Below are positions 17,487 to 27,122 of a stretch of DNA of 64,000 nt, in pieces. Numbering within the stretch: position 1 is the stretch's first letter; every line of letters starts with the position of its first letter. The DNA is from Hymenobacter cavernae (lineage in GTDB: Bacteria > Bacteroidota > Bacteroidia > Cytophagales > Hymenobacteraceae): contig NZ_BMHT01000007.1 in assembly GCF_014641455.1 (NCBI RefSeq), positions 124,001 to 188,000 on the forward strand. The letters run 5' to 3'. The position numbers were made by a program, and so were the translations under genes. The notes beneath the pieces are model-generated. The model made no database searches. It worked only from the letters and a program-made list of their open reading frames with translations, and was not told where the DNA came from.

Positions 17487-17888
17487 TTAGGAAGTATAAA
17501 TCTGCTTGGCTTGCGCAAGTGAAGGCTCCTCGCCGAGCGCCCACCGAACGGCTTCTTCTTTCTGCGCCAGCGGGAAGTGCCGCACCTGCATCGGCGCCAG
17601 CAGGTTGCTCGCGGCTGCTAAGGCTTTGATCAGCGTGTTATCGTCGCTGGCAACGGCCACGCGGTTGAAGTCGTTGTAGTGCTTCACATCCTGCCTGATG
17701 TCCTGCCACAAGGCCGGCAACGTCATAAAGTCGAGGCTGCGCACTTCCAGGTACACGTTGATTTTGCCCCAGCGCGCCACTTTTTGCTCTAGCGTTGGCA
17801 CCACGCCGTTGTAGTCGGCTTTCGTTAGCGTGCCCGCTACAATGAGGGTCAGCAGGTTTTGGTCGGGATAATCAGAAGCTTGGAACAT
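17487..17888 (-). CDS. SpoIIAA-like (STAS/SEC14-type) protein
   Basis: 133 residues if started at MFQASDYPDQNLL; the frame is open 36 codons further but that extension looks non-coding. The pattern NLLTLIVAGTLTKADYNGVVPTLEQKVARWGKINVYLEV, followed by ALWQDIRQDVKHYNDFNRVAVASDD, fits the SpoIIAA-like family (alternating strands and helices of a STAS-like fold). These proteins are often stand-alone in Bacteroidota and their role is unclear; they may bind lipid or nucleotide. Three distantly similar small proteins lie at 36.4-37.9 kb. Confidence 0.75.
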   Translation of the reverse strand: MFQASDYPDQNLLTLIVAGTLTKADYNGVVPTLEQKVARWGKINVYLEVRSLDFMTLPALWQDIRQDVKHYNDFNRVAVASDDNTLIKALAAASNLLAPMQVRHFPLAQKEEAVRWALGEEPSLAQAKQIYTS

Positions 17889-18019
17889 AAAGCAGGAGGG
17901 GAAAAGAAATTGACAAACGCCCGGGCGTAAGAGCCCCGCAATGCAAGCACAAACGAATGGCTGCCGATGGAAGTTATCGTGGAGATTCAGCTGCACGAAA
18001 ACCTAGGTCTCCCTCCGCT

Positions 18020-18165
18020 GGCGCGAGCTTGTAGCTCGTGCCGACGATGGAGTGCGCTTCCTAGCGCAGTGAAAGCTAGCTAATTGCGAAATAGCCCTGC
18101 TGGCCTAGCAAACTGGCTGTAAGCCAGTCGACAAGGTGGGGCCAGCGTGTGCTTTACAAGCACAC
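18020..18165. repeat. Row of four short hairpins downstream of mutS2
   Basis: Four small stem-loops follow one another: GCGAGCTTGTAGCTCG at 18020-18042, AGTGCGCTTCCTAGCGCA near 18052, ACTGGCTGTAAGCCAGT at 18112-18128 and GTGTGCTTTACAAGCACAC at 18147-18165. Three have TGTA or TTACA loops. Together they fill most of the 332-base gap between the SpoIIAA-like gene and mutS2; no gene is visible there. Confidence 0.6.
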
Positions 18166-18201
18166 AAAAAAGCCTCCATCCTTTAGCAAGATGGAGGCTT
18201 T
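18165..18201 (-). terminator. Terminator of mutS2
   Basis: On the minus strand, AAAGCCTCCATC pairs with GATGGAGGCTTTTTT, ending in a T run. It lies 20 bases after the mutS2 stop codon. Confidence 0.85.
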
Positions 18202-18220
18202 GGAGTTTATAGAGCGAGTG

Positions 18221-20683
18221 TTACTTCAGCACAGCTAGGGTCACACCGTCGCCGCCGCGGTCGGCGTGCTCGTCGCCGACACTGGCAATGGCGCGCACCG
18301 AGCGCAGGTAGTCGCGCACCACCTGGCGCAGCACGCCGTTGCCGCGACCGTGCAGGATCTTGAGCTCCGGCAAGCCGAACATGATGGCATCATCCACGAA
18401 GGCCATCACCTTTTGCAAAGCGTCTTCGGCACGCTCGCCGCGCAGGTCGAGGGTCGGGCTGAAGTCGGCCATGCGGCCGGTAAGATCCATGCCAGAGCTG
18501 GCATAAACGGCTTTCTCAGCCTTCTTCTCGCGCTCCTTCACTTCGGCGCGGCTGAGCTTTTCGAGCTGACTTACCTTCGTCAGCGTTTTCATACCACCGA
18601 ATAGGACTTCAGCGGTTTTGCCTTTCACGCTGGCAATCTCCCCGTAGCCATCCTGACCTAGCAGCGCCACTTTGTCGCCCACCTTGAGGTTGGTAGCGTC
18701 GGCGGCTTCGCGGGTCGGGCGGGGCTTCGGCGGCTCGATGTGCAGCTTTTCGCGCACGAACGTATCGAGCTGCTCGCGGGCTTGTTTGGTCTGCTCTTTC
18801 TCGGCCTGGTTGCGGCGGATTTCGGCAATAGTCGCCTCAATCTGCTGGTTCGTGTCCTTGAGCAAGGTCTTCGCTTTCTGCTTCGCCTCGCGCAGTACTT
18901 CCAGCTGCGTGTCTTCCAAGTGGCGCTTCAGATCTTGATAATCCTGAGCGGCTTTCTTCAGACGGCGCTCCTGCTTGGCGGCCTCAGCGGTACGCTGCTC
19001 CAGGTCGGTCTTTTCTTTCTCCAGACCCTCCAAGAGCTGATCGTAGCGGATTTTATCCTTGCCAACCAACCGGGTTGCCTGCTCCACGATCTGCTTGGGT
19101 AAGCCAATCTTGCGGGCAATTTCGATGGCAAACGACGAGCCCGGCTTACCGATTTCCAGGCGGTAGAGCGGCTGCAATTGCTCCGGGTCGTAGCGCATGG
19201 CTCCGTTCACGATGCCTTGCGTGCGCTCGGCAAAGTTCTTCAGGTTGGTGTAGTGCGTGGTGATGACGCCGAAGCTGCGGGCCTGATTGAGCTGGTTCAG
19301 CACGGCTTCCGCAATGGCGCCACCTAGCACCGGCTCGGTACCGGTACCAAATTCGTCGATGAGCACGAGGCTGCGCTTGCCGGCAAACAGCAGGAACTGC
19401 TTCATGCTCAGCAAGTGCGACGAGTACGTGCTCAAGTCGTTTTCCAGACTCTGCTCATCGCCGATGTCGAGGAAAACATCATCGAACATGCCCGCTTCCG
19501 AACCATCGCCGGCCGGAATGAGCAGGCCGCATTGCAGCATGTACTGCACCAGGCCCACCGTCTTCATGGCCACCGACTTACCACCAGCGTTCGGTCCCGA
19601 AATCAGCAGAATGCGCTGCTCAGGGTTCAATTCCATGTCCAGCGGCACCACGTCGCGCGGATTATCCTTTTGCTCCTTGAAAGTGAGGTAGAGCAGCGGG
19701 TGACGCACCTGCTTCCACTGCACCAGCGGGCGCGGGTGCAGCACGGGCATCGTCGCTTCCAGTCGCAAGGCCAGCAAGGCTTTAGCCCGGATGAAATCCA
19801 GCAGACCTAGGTATTGATACGCCTTGCGCAGGTCCGGAATGTGCGGGCGCAGCTGGTCGGTAAGGGCCGTCAGAATGCGGATCAGCTCGCGCTGGTAGGC
19901 ATTTTCCAGGTCCTTGATGTCGTTGTTCAGCTCAAAAACGGCTTCCGGCTCGATAAAAACCGTCTGGCCCGAAGCCGATTCGTCGTGAATCAGGCCGCGC
20001 ACCCGGCGCTTGTGCTCGGCTACCACCGGCAGCACCAAGCGGCCACCGCGGATGGTCGGTTCGGCGCCTTCCGGCACCCAGCCTTGCTCGCGGGCATGAC
20101 GCAGTACGCCGGCAATCTGCTTGCGCAATTGGCCCTGGCGGGCAATCAGCTCCTGCCGCAAGTGCGAGAGCAGCGGCGAGGCGTTATCGTACACCTGGCC
20201 TTCGTCGTTCACCACTTTATCTAAAGCAGCCAGCAAGTTACGGTCGACCTGCACGCCGATACCTAGCAGGCGCAGGGTAGGGTAGAGGGCTTCTTCGGCC
20301 TGGGTGAAAAACGCAAGCGCCTGCCGGATAGTGCGCAACGACATCTTCACGGCAAAAAAGGCGGGCACATCGAGGTAGGCACCGGGCAGCGCGGCGCGCA
20401 CCAGGTGCGGGTGTACATCGTGGTAGTGCTGGCTGGGGAAGTCGGCGCCGGAGTTGAGCAGGGCGCGGAATTCATCCGTCTGCTGGAGCAGCTTCTGAAG
20501 CTGGTCGTACTTGGTCAGGAATTGCATCTTGCCCACGAACTGACGACCTAGGGCACTCAGACACAATGTTTCCAGCATTTCCCGCAATTGCGAGAAGCCT
20601 ATTTTATGTTCAAAATTCTGAGGTAGAATCAAGATTGGTATTTTGGTAATGGTACTTAGATAAAGGCTTGTAAAAGTAAACAT
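18221..20683 (-). CDS. mutS2: Endonuclease MutS2 (Smr-domain)
   Basis: MutS2 family ATPase/endonuclease, implicated in suppression of recombination and, in some bacteria, in rescue of collided ribosomes. About 820 residues from the ATG at 20683, longer than Bacillus subtilis MutS2 (785). The real start may lie some 20 codons downstream near ILPQNFEHKIGF, where similarity to the family begins. Order: lever and core domains, Walker A ISGPNAGGKSVAMKT near residue 362, Walker B SLVLIDEFGTGTEP, a long charged coiled coil (EGLEKEKTDLEQRTAEAAKQ and on), a KOW-like segment (LKVGDKVALLGQDGYGEI) and a C-terminal Smr domain with LDLRGERAEDAL and LKILHGRGNGVLRQVV. No mismatch-binding N-terminal domain, as expected. 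It stands alone with its own terminator. Confidence 0.95.
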   Translation of the reverse strand: MFTFTSLYLSTITKIPILILPQNFEHKIGFSQLREMLETLCLSALGRQFVGKMQFLTKYDQLQKLLQQTDEFRALLNSGADFPSQHYHDVHPHLVRAALPGAYLDVPAFFAVKMSLRTIRQALAFFTQAEEALYPTLRLLGIGVQVDRNLLAALDKVVNDEGQVYDNASPLLSHLRQELIARQGQLRKQIAGVLRHAREQGWVPEGAEPTIRGGRLVLPVVAEHKRRVRGLIHDESASGQTVFIEPEAVFELNNDIKDLENAYQRELIRILTALTDQLRPHIPDLRKAYQYLGLLDFIRAKALLALRLEATMPVLHPRPLVQWKQVRHPLLYLTFKEQKDNPRDVVPLDMELNPEQRILLISGPNAGGKSVAMKTVGLVQYMLQCGLLIPAGDGSEAGMFDDVFLDIGDEQSLENDLSTYSSHLLSMKQFLLFAGKRSLVLIDEFGTGTEPVLGGAIAEAVLNQLNQARSFGVITTHYTNLKNFAERTQGIVNGAMRYDPEQLQPLYRLEIGKPGSSFAIEIARKIGLPKQIVEQATRLVGKDKIRYDQLLEGLEKEKTDLEQRTAEAAKQERRLKKAAQDYQDLKRHLEDTQLEVLREAKQKAKTLLKDTNQQIEATIAEIRRNQAEKEQTKQAREQLDTFVREKLHIEPPKPRPTREAADATNLKVGDKVALLGQDGYGEIASVKGKTAEVLFGGMKTLTKVSQLEKLSRAEVKEREKKAEKAVYASSGMDLTGRMADFSPTLDLRGERAEDALQKVMAFVDDAIMFGLPELKILHGRGNGVLRQVVRDYLRSVRAIASVGDEHADRGGDGVTLAVLK

Positions 20684-20792
20684 CCGCAAGCAGCAGAAGA
20701 TTCGCTGGTAATACTATATTAATATGAATTGTCTGCTTTTCTGCGCCCAATGATGGAAAGCCAGGACCAGAACCTGGCTTTTTATAAACAAC

Positions 20793-20822
20793 AAAAAAAG
20801 CCTAGGTACTACCTAGGCTTTT
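20793..20822 (-). terminator. Terminator after the DUF4136 lipoprotein gene
   Basis: Perfect palindrome AAAAGCCTAGGT / ACCTAGGCTTTT with a three-base loop, followed on the minus strand by seven T. Each arm carries a CCTAGG. A second hairpin (AAGCCAGG / CCTGGCTT plus TTTT, 20758-20784) points the other way. Both lie between mutS2 and the lipoprotein gene. Confidence 0.75.
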
Positions 20823-20840
20823 CACTGCAGGAAGCGGCTG

Positions 20841-21458
20841 CTACTGGTTGTCGCCGCGGTGGGTGTAGGCCACGAACACCTTGGCTACGGCCGCGGCCAC
20901 TTTGGCCTTGTCTTTCTCCATGGCCTCGCCGCTACCTAGGCCGGAGGCGTAGCCTTGCCACACCACTTCGCTTTTCTTGCTGTCAACCAGCTGCACGAAG
21001 ATGCTGCCTTTGTCAAGCTTAATATTGCGCGGGGCATCGTCGGGGCGGTACTCGTTGGCGGTCCAGTAGTTGTCACCGTAGCCGGAGTTGTCGCGAATCT
21101 CGGTGGGCTGCTCAAACACGCGAAAGTTTACGATGAGGTCGGGGGTGGTGGGCTGGTAGGTGTAGCCGCGCGTGACCATCTGCTGCTGCACCGCGTCGCG
21201 GATGGTGCGTTTGTAGCTGGCATCGTTGGCGAAGAACGTGGCATTCACCGTGTCGTTGACCTGGGAGGCCCAGCCGTAGGTTTTATAGGCCGAGAAATCA
21301 ACGTTGGAGGCGGAACCAGTGCTGGCGTCGAGGGCAGAGCCGGTAGCTTGGTCGGCGCTGCCGCGCTGTTCGCTGCCCACCGAAACCTGCTCGGAAGAGG
21401 AGCAGCCTGCGACAAACAGAGCAATGACAAGGGCGGTAGGTATAGGCAAAGCTTTCAT
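20841..21458 (-). CDS. DUF4136 lipoprotein
   Basis: 205-residue lipoprotein. Signal peptide MKALPIPTALVIALFVAGC gives a lipobox cysteine at residue 19. After a Ser/Gly/Ala-rich linker, the DUF4136 fold begins at SNVDFSAYKTYGWASQ, continues with IRDAVQQQMVTRGYTYQPTTPDLIVNF (typical of the family) and ends with GSIFVQLVDSKKSEVVWQGYASG and a helical tail. The function of the family is unknown; it is a common envelope protein in Bacteroidota. The gene stands alone with its own terminator. Confidence 0.88.
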   Translation of the reverse strand: MKALPIPTALVIALFVAGCSSSEQVSVGSEQRGSADQATGSALDASTGSASNVDFSAYKTYGWASQVNDTVNATFFANDASYKRTIRDAVQQQMVTRGYTYQPTTPDLIVNFRVFEQPTEIRDNSGYGDNYWTANEYRPDDAPRNIKLDKGSIFVQLVDSKKSEVVWQGYASGLGSGEAMEKDKAKVAAAVAKVFVAYTHRGDNQ

Positions 21459-22199
21459 GATGCTTATTTTCTGGCGGGAAACAGGTGACGAGCATCAATA
21501 CGGCTGTGGAAAGAACATGTTTGACAGCCCGATACGCGCTAATCTACTGCTCGCCAAGGCAGAAGGCTTTGCCCGGCGGGTAAGCCTTCTGAGCAGACCT
21601 AGGTAGCAGATCCGGGACCTGCTTCTTACGATCAATAAACTGAACAGTTTTGCGGAAGAAAATCTGTTTTGGTGAATTTTTAATAGAATATTTGCATAAA
21701 CCATAACACATTTATATAATTGGGAAGAATTAGTTGAAAACATAGCAATTGATCCTGGCTATCAGCTGCTATTGCCTGCTTCGAATAGAAGTAATAATCT
21801 GACTTCAGCCGCTCCGCCTTCTGCCAACTCCCACGCCAGAAGTAGCTTCTCAGATTTCCTGTTCCTGCCTCCCGCCAATTCCCGCGCATTACCCTAGTAC
21901 GCCCGTGCGACCGACTACCTGGCTTGGTAGATCGTGACCACGAGTCTTTGGCTCTGAACATCCCCGCAAATCCCACCGCTTACCTAGGCACCAGACGTGT
22001 GCCCTGCTACTGCTTTGCCCAACCAGTACGCTCGGCTTGCCGTGCGACTCGGAAGGCTTTCAGATGTGAATAGGTAATATAGTACTTTGATATTCAAGAA
22101 TTTATACTTGAAATGGGTGCCTCGTGCGCAGACTCTGTCGGGGCAGATGCTGTTCTAAAAAATCAGAATCAAACCATCCATCTACCTAAAGTCCAAAGC
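21459..22199. other. 741-base gene-free region upstream of the second susC
   Basis: No convincing gene is visible on either strand. A hairpin AGAAGGCTT / AAGCCTTCT lies near 21560-21590. About 90 bases before the susC start is an inverted repeat TTCAAG-N8-CTTGAA (22093-22112) inside an AT-rich stretch, which could be part of the susC promoter or a binding site for its regulator. No sigma/anti-sigma pair or hybrid two-component regulator accompanies this SusCD pair. Confidence 0.4.
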
Positions 22200-25100
22200 A
22201 TGAAAAGATTAGTACTCTTACTTTTTCTGTGCCTTTGTACGCTGTCAGCAGCGCTTGCGCAAAAGCAAAAAATTAGCGGGAAAGTGACAGAAGGTGAGAA
22301 TTCGCCTTTGCCTGGCGTCACGGTCCTCGTAAAAGGTACTTCGCAAGGCATGACAACCAGCGGCGATGGCACTTTCTCAATGGAATGTGAGCCAACAAGC
22401 ACGCTGGTTTTTTCTTTTATCGGCTATAGCACCCAGGAAGTGCCGGTAAATGGCCGATCGACCGTCAACGTGAAGATGGGCGCTGATGCTAAACAACTTG
22501 CTGATGTAGTGGTAGTTGGCTACGGCACCCAATCCAAAGAAGAATTTACTGGCTCGGCCGCGCGCGTGAAGGGCGACGTGGTGAAGGACCTGCCGGTACA
22601 GAGCTTCGACCAGGGGCTGGCCGGAAAGGCCACGGGCGTGAGTATTGGGCAGCCCAACGGCGTGCTGAACAACGCGCCGGTGATTCGAATTCGCGGTATC
22701 AACTCGATTTCGCTTAGCTCTTACCCACTAGTAGTGGTCGATGGTATTCCGATCAATACGGGTAACGTGGCCGGCAGCAGCACGGTGGCGAACAATCCTT
22801 TGGGTGATATAAACCCCGCTGATATTGAGTCGATTGACGTGCTGAAAGACGCTGCTTCAACGTCCATCTACGGCTCGCGGGCGGCAGCCGGCGTTATCCT
22901 GATTACCACGAAAAGCGGCAAAGCGGGCAAGCCGAAAGTAACCTATGAAGGCTGGGCCGGGGTGACCAGAGCCGTGCGCCTGCCCAAACTGCTGAACGCC
23001 GAGCAGTTCATGATGATCAAGAACGAGGCGGTGCTGAACGCCAAGATCCTGACGGGCAAAGAGAACGATCCGACGGTGCCTTCGGCGCTGTTCTTTCCTA
23101 TGTATAACGCTGACGGCTCGCTCGTTGACACGGATTGGTACAAGGAAGTGTACCAGACGGGCTTTTCGCAGAACCACAGCCTAGGTGTGTCGGGTGGCTC
23201 GGAAACAACTAAGTATTACTTCTCGACCAACTACAGCAAGCAAAAAGGCATCCTTAAAACCAACGAGTTTACCCGCAAAGCCGTCCGCTTCAACCTCGAC
23301 CACAAGCTGACGCCCTGGCTAAGTCTGACCGGCAATGCGAACTATAACAACACCCTGAACTCCTCGCCCAACACGGGTTCGTTGGAGGGCAATGCCTTTG
23401 GCATCGTTGGCTCGGCGCGCTTGGCCTGGATATCGGCGCCTAATGTGCCCGTCTACAACCCTGATGGCTCTTATAACATAACCACTGCCAACGCCATCGG
23501 CATGGGTAATAACCAGGTAGCGAGCAACTTCTACAACCCCGTGCCAGTGTTGAATCTGAATAAGTATACGTCAGAAAACGACCATATCATTGGCAATTTC
23601 GTCGCCGATTTTCACCCTGTCAAGGGGCTGAATTACCGGATCAGCTACGGGGTCGACCGCCTGAAGATCGAGAATATTACTTTCCAGAGTCGGGTGCACG
23701 GTCCGGCTTACGGTAGTGCAGTGGGCGTTGGCGGTAACGCTACCAACACGAGCCTGATGCTCAACAACACCGATTTCACGAACACCCTAGGTTACCAGAC
23801 CACGCTGCTGGCTAAGCACAGCATTGGCCTGCTCGTGGGTTATGACTGCCAGAAGGTTGCCAGCTCAGCGTGGGGCGCCACGCGCAGCAACGTGGCCGAT
23901 GATTTCTTTGATGAGTACCAGGGTAGCTACGGCGCTATCGTGCCGGGTGGTACCACTATCAACTCGCTGGGCGACAAAGCATTGGTTTCGGTTTTCGGCC
24001 GCCTGACCTACGATTACGACAAGAAGTACTTCCTGACGGTGAACTTCCGCCGCGACGGCAACTCGGCCTTGGGCACAGGGAAGAAATACGGCAATTTCGG
24101 GGGCGTATCAGGAGGCTGGTCGCTGGGAGAAGAGGCGTTCTACCGCAATTCGACCTTGGCGCAGGTGATGACCGGGGTGAAGCTGCGCGCCAGCTGGGGC
24201 CGGATTGGCAACGCCAACCTCAACAACTGGTATGGTTCGCTGACGCTGTATAACTCGGGGCTGTATGGCTCAGCGGCCACCTGGGCCTTTTCGCAGGGCG
24301 GCAACTCCGACCTAGGTTGGGAAACCGGCAAGCAAACCAATGTGGGCGCCGACCTAGGTCTGTTCAATGACCGGGTGCAGCTGGACATGACCTACTACCG
24401 CAACAACGTGGACGACCTGATCCTGAACGTGCCCCAGTCGCCTTCGAAGGGCATCCCAAACAACGCCATTCTGCAAAACGTGGGCGCCATGTACAACCGC
24501 GGCTTTGAGGTGGGCATTACGGCCAGCATAATGGAGCGCGGCAAGTTCAGCTGGAGAACCAACCTGAACTACACCCACAACAAAAACCGCGTAACGGAGC
24601 TATACGGTCAGGGCTCCGAGATTGTAGGCACCACCAGCGCCACCGCCGAAACCAGTAACATCACCCGCGTGGGCTACTCCGTAGGGAGCCTCTACGGGGC
24701 CAAAACGGACGGCGTGAACCCCGAAAACGGGCAGCGAATCTTTATCAATAAGGAAGGTCAGAAAGTGCAGTACAACCACGCCGTGCCGTCGGGCCAGAGC
24801 CGCTGGACGTACCTGGATGGCTCGGCGGCGCCCGCCATCAGCGTGAGCGACTACCAGCTGCTGGGCAACGCGCTACCGACTTTTTATGGCGGTTTCAACA
24901 ACACCTTCACGTACGGCAACTTCGACCTAGGTATCAATTTCACCTACTCGGGCGGCAACTACGTGATGAACGGTAGCAAAGGCACCTGGCGCGACCAGCG
25001 CTTCTGGAACAACACCACTGAAGTGCTGGAGCGCTGGACCACGCCCGGCCAGGTGACGGATATCCCGCGCGTCGTCTACGGCGACCTGCTGTCGAACGGC

Positions 25101-25382
25101 TCTTCCTTCCCGATTTCCGAGAACGTGGAAAAGGGCGACTATATCCGCCTGCAAACGGCTTCGCTGGGCTACCGCGTGCCGGTGAAGCTGTTCGGCCCTA
25201 AGTCGGGCATCAGCTCAGTGCGCGTTTATACGCAGGTATTTAACGCTTTCCTACTTACCAAGTACTCCGGCACCGACCCCGACATCTCGTCGAACGGCAA
25301 CAACAACCTCACGCCGGGCGTGGATAAAAATTCCGTCCCGCAGGGTCGCACCTTCACCTTCGGGGTGAACGTCGGATTCTGA
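22200..25382 (+). CDS. SusC/RagA-like TonB-dependent receptor
   Basis: Complete SusC-family outer-membrane transporter of 1060 residues. The ATG at 22200 gives a proper signal peptide, MKRLVLLLFLCLCTLSAALAQ; the frame is open 29 codons upstream without a signal. Then come the carboxypeptidase-regulatory-like domain (ISGKVTEGENSPLPGVTVLV, about residues 24-105), the plug with VVVGYGTQSKEEFTGS, QGLAGKATGVSI, VIRIRGINSI and DVLKDAASTSIYGSRAAAGV, and a large beta-barrel ending RTFTFGVNVGF. It is paired with the SusD at 25647, across a 160-base inverted repeat. A protease and a peptidase-like amidohydrolase follow, so it may import peptides or aminoacylated compounds rather than glycans; this is inference. 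Confidence 0.95.
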   Translation: MKRLVLLLFLCLCTLSAALAQKQKISGKVTEGENSPLPGVTVLVKGTSQGMTTSGDGTFSMECEPTSTLVFSFIGYSTQEVPVNGRSTVNVKMGADAKQLADVVVVGYGTQSKEEFTGSAARVKGDVVKDLPVQSFDQGLAGKATGVSIGQPNGVLNNAPVIRIRGINSISLSSYPLVVVDGIPINTGNVAGSSTVANNPLGDINPADIESIDVLKDAASTSIYGSRAAAGVILITTKSGKAGKPKVTYEGWAGVTRAVRLPKLLNAEQFMMIKNEAVLNAKILTGKENDPTVPSALFFPMYNADGSLVDTDWYKEVYQTGFSQNHSLGVSGGSETTKYYFSTNYSKQKGILKTNEFTRKAVRFNLDHKLTPWLSLTGNANYNNTLNSSPNTGSLEGNAFGIVGSARLAWISAPNVPVYNPDGSYNITTANAIGMGNNQVASNFYNPVPVLNLNKYTSENDHIIGNFVADFHPVKGLNYRISYGVDRLKIENITFQSRVHGPAYGSAVGVGGNATNTSLMLNNTDFTNTLGYQTTLLAKHSIGLLVGYDCQKVASSAWGATRSNVADDFFDEYQGSYGAIVPGGTTINSLGDKALVSVFGRLTYDYDKKYFLTVNFRRDGNSALGTGKKYGNFGGVSGGWSLGEEAFYRNSTLAQVMTGVKLRASWGRIGNANLNNWYGSLTLYNSGLYGSAATWAFSQGGNSDLGWETGKQTNVGADLGLFNDRVQLDMTYYRNNVDDLILNVPQSPSKGIPNNAILQNVGAMYNRGFEVGITASIMERGKFSWRTNLNYTHNKNRVTELYGQGSEIVGTTSATAETSNITRVGYSVGSLYGAKTDGVNPENGQRIFINKEGQKVQYNHAVPSGQSRWTYLDGSAAPAISVSDYQLLGNALPTFYGGFNNTFTYGNFDLGINFTYSGGNYVMNGSKGTWRDQRFWNNTTEVLERWTTPGQVTDIPRVVYGDLLSNGSSFPISENVEKGDYIRLQTASLGYRVPVKLFGPKSGISSVRVYTQVFNAFLLTKYSGTDPDISSNGNNNLTPGVDKNSVPQGRTFTFGVNVGF

Positions 25383-25412
25383 TCTGACTTCACGGTCCGA
25401 GTACGTTCAGGC

Positions 25413-25572
25413 GGGGCGCCTCACCCCTGGCCCCCTCTCCGAAAAGGAGAGGGGGAGCCGAGAGACAATGAACAATGGACAATGTAGAATGAACAATTGT
25501 TCACTGCTCATTGCTCATTAACGCCTGGCTCCCCCTCTCCTTTTCGGAGAGGGGCCGGGGGGTGAGGCGCCC
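25413..25572. repeat. 160-base inverted repeat between susC and susD
   Basis: Arms of about 47 bases pair almost perfectly: GGGGCGCCTCACCCC on the outer left with GGGGTGAGGCGCCCC on the outer right, and CTCTCCGAAAAGGAGAGGGG inside, which is itself a hairpin. At the centre is a perfect 14-base palindrome TGAACAATTGTTCA (25490-25503) flanked by CAATG/CATTG repeats. It is intercistronic and could lower susD relative to susC or stabilise the susC mRNA. Confidence 0.8.
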
Positions 25573-25646
25573 CACTAGAACGACCATACATAAGTCCGCT
25601 AAAGCACGAGGTACTTAGTAAAAATCACCTAGCAGAAACTGAAAAA

Positions 25647-27101
25647 ATGGCTCTATATACTTTTAAATCAACTGCCTGCAAAGCCAGCCTGGCCTGTCTG
25701 GCGCTGACGGTTACCCTAGGTCTCACAGCCTGCGACGAAAAGGACATCATGAACCCGGTGCCTCAGACTTCGCTTCAGGACGCATACTTGTTTGACACGC
25801 CGGCGCGGGTGCTCGGGCAGGTGAACGGCATGTACGCCGGCCTGAAATCGGGCAACTTCTTCGGCGGGCGCTTCCCGATGCTGAGCGACATTCGCGGCGA
25901 GGAGTTTATCAACCGCCTGCAAAACGTATTTACCGGCTACGATGCCTGGAATCACACCATCAACTCCGGCTCCAACGATGCGCTGACCACCTGGAGCAGC
26001 GCGTATGCTACTATTAACCTGACTAATCTGCTGATTGACGGTTTGGCCGCTCACCCCAACGTGGTGGATGCGGCTACCACGGCGCAGTACGTGGGCGAGG
26101 CCAAGTTCGTGCGGGCGCTCTGCTATTTCAGCCTGATTACGTTCTACAGCCAGCCGTACGTGAAAGATCAGGGTGCTTCACCGGGCGTGCCGCTGCGCAT
26201 GAAGGGTGAGTCTTCCACCACAAACAACAACCTGGCTCGCAGCACGGTAGCCCAGGTATACGCCCAGATCATCAAAGATTTGGATGAAGCCGAAGCGGCT
26301 CTGCCGCTCAAATACAGCTCCGATCTGCTGAACACTTCGCGCGCGCACCGCAACTCGGCTATTGCCCTCAAAACGCGCGTGTACCTGAACATGGGGCAGT
26401 TCGACAAAGTGGTAACGGAAGCCCAAAAAATCGTGTCGGAAGCGGCGCCCTACAAAGCTTCCGACGGCGTAGCGCACCAGCTCCAGGCCGATATCAACAC
26501 GCTATTCACGACCAACTACACTTCCACGGAGTCCGTTTTCTCCATGCCCATGACCGAACTGGATAACATCAGCGGGCAAAGCTCCTTGGGCTACGAGTAC
26601 AACTTCAACCAGGAGTACAACCTGAACCCGAGCGGCATTCTGGGCAACGCGCTGTGGGGCAAGGATGATGCGCGCCGCACCATGCTGCGCACTTCCGGCA
26701 CGGCGGTGTATTTGATGAAATATCGCAAAGTGAATCCGTATCTCGACTACGTGCCCGTGATTCGCTACTCCGAGGTGCTGCTGAATTACGCCGAAGCGCT
26801 GGCCCGGCAAAGCGCGCCCGACCTGAAGACGGCAACGGCGCTGCTCACGGCCGTGCACCAGCGCTCCGATGCGAAGTACACGTTTCCGGCCAGCGCTACC
26901 GCTACGGCCAAAGACCTCACCAGCACCATCTGGGCAGAGCGTCGCATCGAGCTGCTAGGGGAGGGGTTTCGCTCCAACGACCTGTTGCGCAACCTGCTAC
27001 CCATTCCGAGCAAGGGCACGGCGCCATCTATCACGCCTTCGCAGCCGGAGTACATCTTCCCCATTCCAAACGCGGAGATTTCTTCCAACAAGGACTTATA
27101 A
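25647..27101 (+). CDS. SusD/RagB-like lipoprotein
   Basis: 484-residue partner of the SusC at 22200. The N-terminus MALYTFKSTACKASLACLALTVTLGLTAC is a lipoprotein signal with the lipobox cysteine at residue 29. The SusD helical part is visible in QYVGEAKFVRALCYFSLITF and STVAQVYAQIIKDLDEAEAALP. The C-terminal part has VPVIRYSEVLLNYAEALARQ and ERRIELLGEGFRSNDLLRN, ending in FPIPNAEISSNKDL. It is somewhat short and diverged compared with glycan-type SusDs and resembles the RagB side of the family. The ligand is unknown; the adjacent protease suggests peptides. Confidence 0.93.
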   Translation: MALYTFKSTACKASLACLALTVTLGLTACDEKDIMNPVPQTSLQDAYLFDTPARVLGQVNGMYAGLKSGNFFGGRFPMLSDIRGEEFINRLQNVFTGYDAWNHTINSGSNDALTTWSSAYATINLTNLLIDGLAAHPNVVDAATTAQYVGEAKFVRALCYFSLITFYSQPYVKDQGASPGVPLRMKGESSTTNNNLARSTVAQVYAQIIKDLDEAEAALPLKYSSDLLNTSRAHRNSAIALKTRVYLNMGQFDKVVTEAQKIVSEAAPYKASDGVAHQLQADINTLFTTNYTSTESVFSMPMTELDNISGQSSLGYEYNFNQEYNLNPSGILGNALWGKDDARRTMLRTSGTAVYLMKYRKVNPYLDYVPVIRYSEVLLNYAEALARQSAPDLKTATALLTAVHQRSDAKYTFPASATATAKDLTSTIWAERRIELLGEGFRSNDLLRNLLPIPSKGTAPSITPSQPEYIFPIPNAEISSNKDL

Positions 27102-27122
27102 TGAACCTAGCTAGGTCGGCAT

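Noticed and set aside
20758..20784. Rightward terminator-like hairpin between mutS2 and the DUF4136 gene
   Set aside because: The structure is real, but no rightward gene precedes it, so it is not listed as a functional terminator.
22113..22199. Upstream in-frame start of the second SusC
   Set aside because: It would add 29 residues before a clean signal peptide; the ATG at 22200 is preferred.
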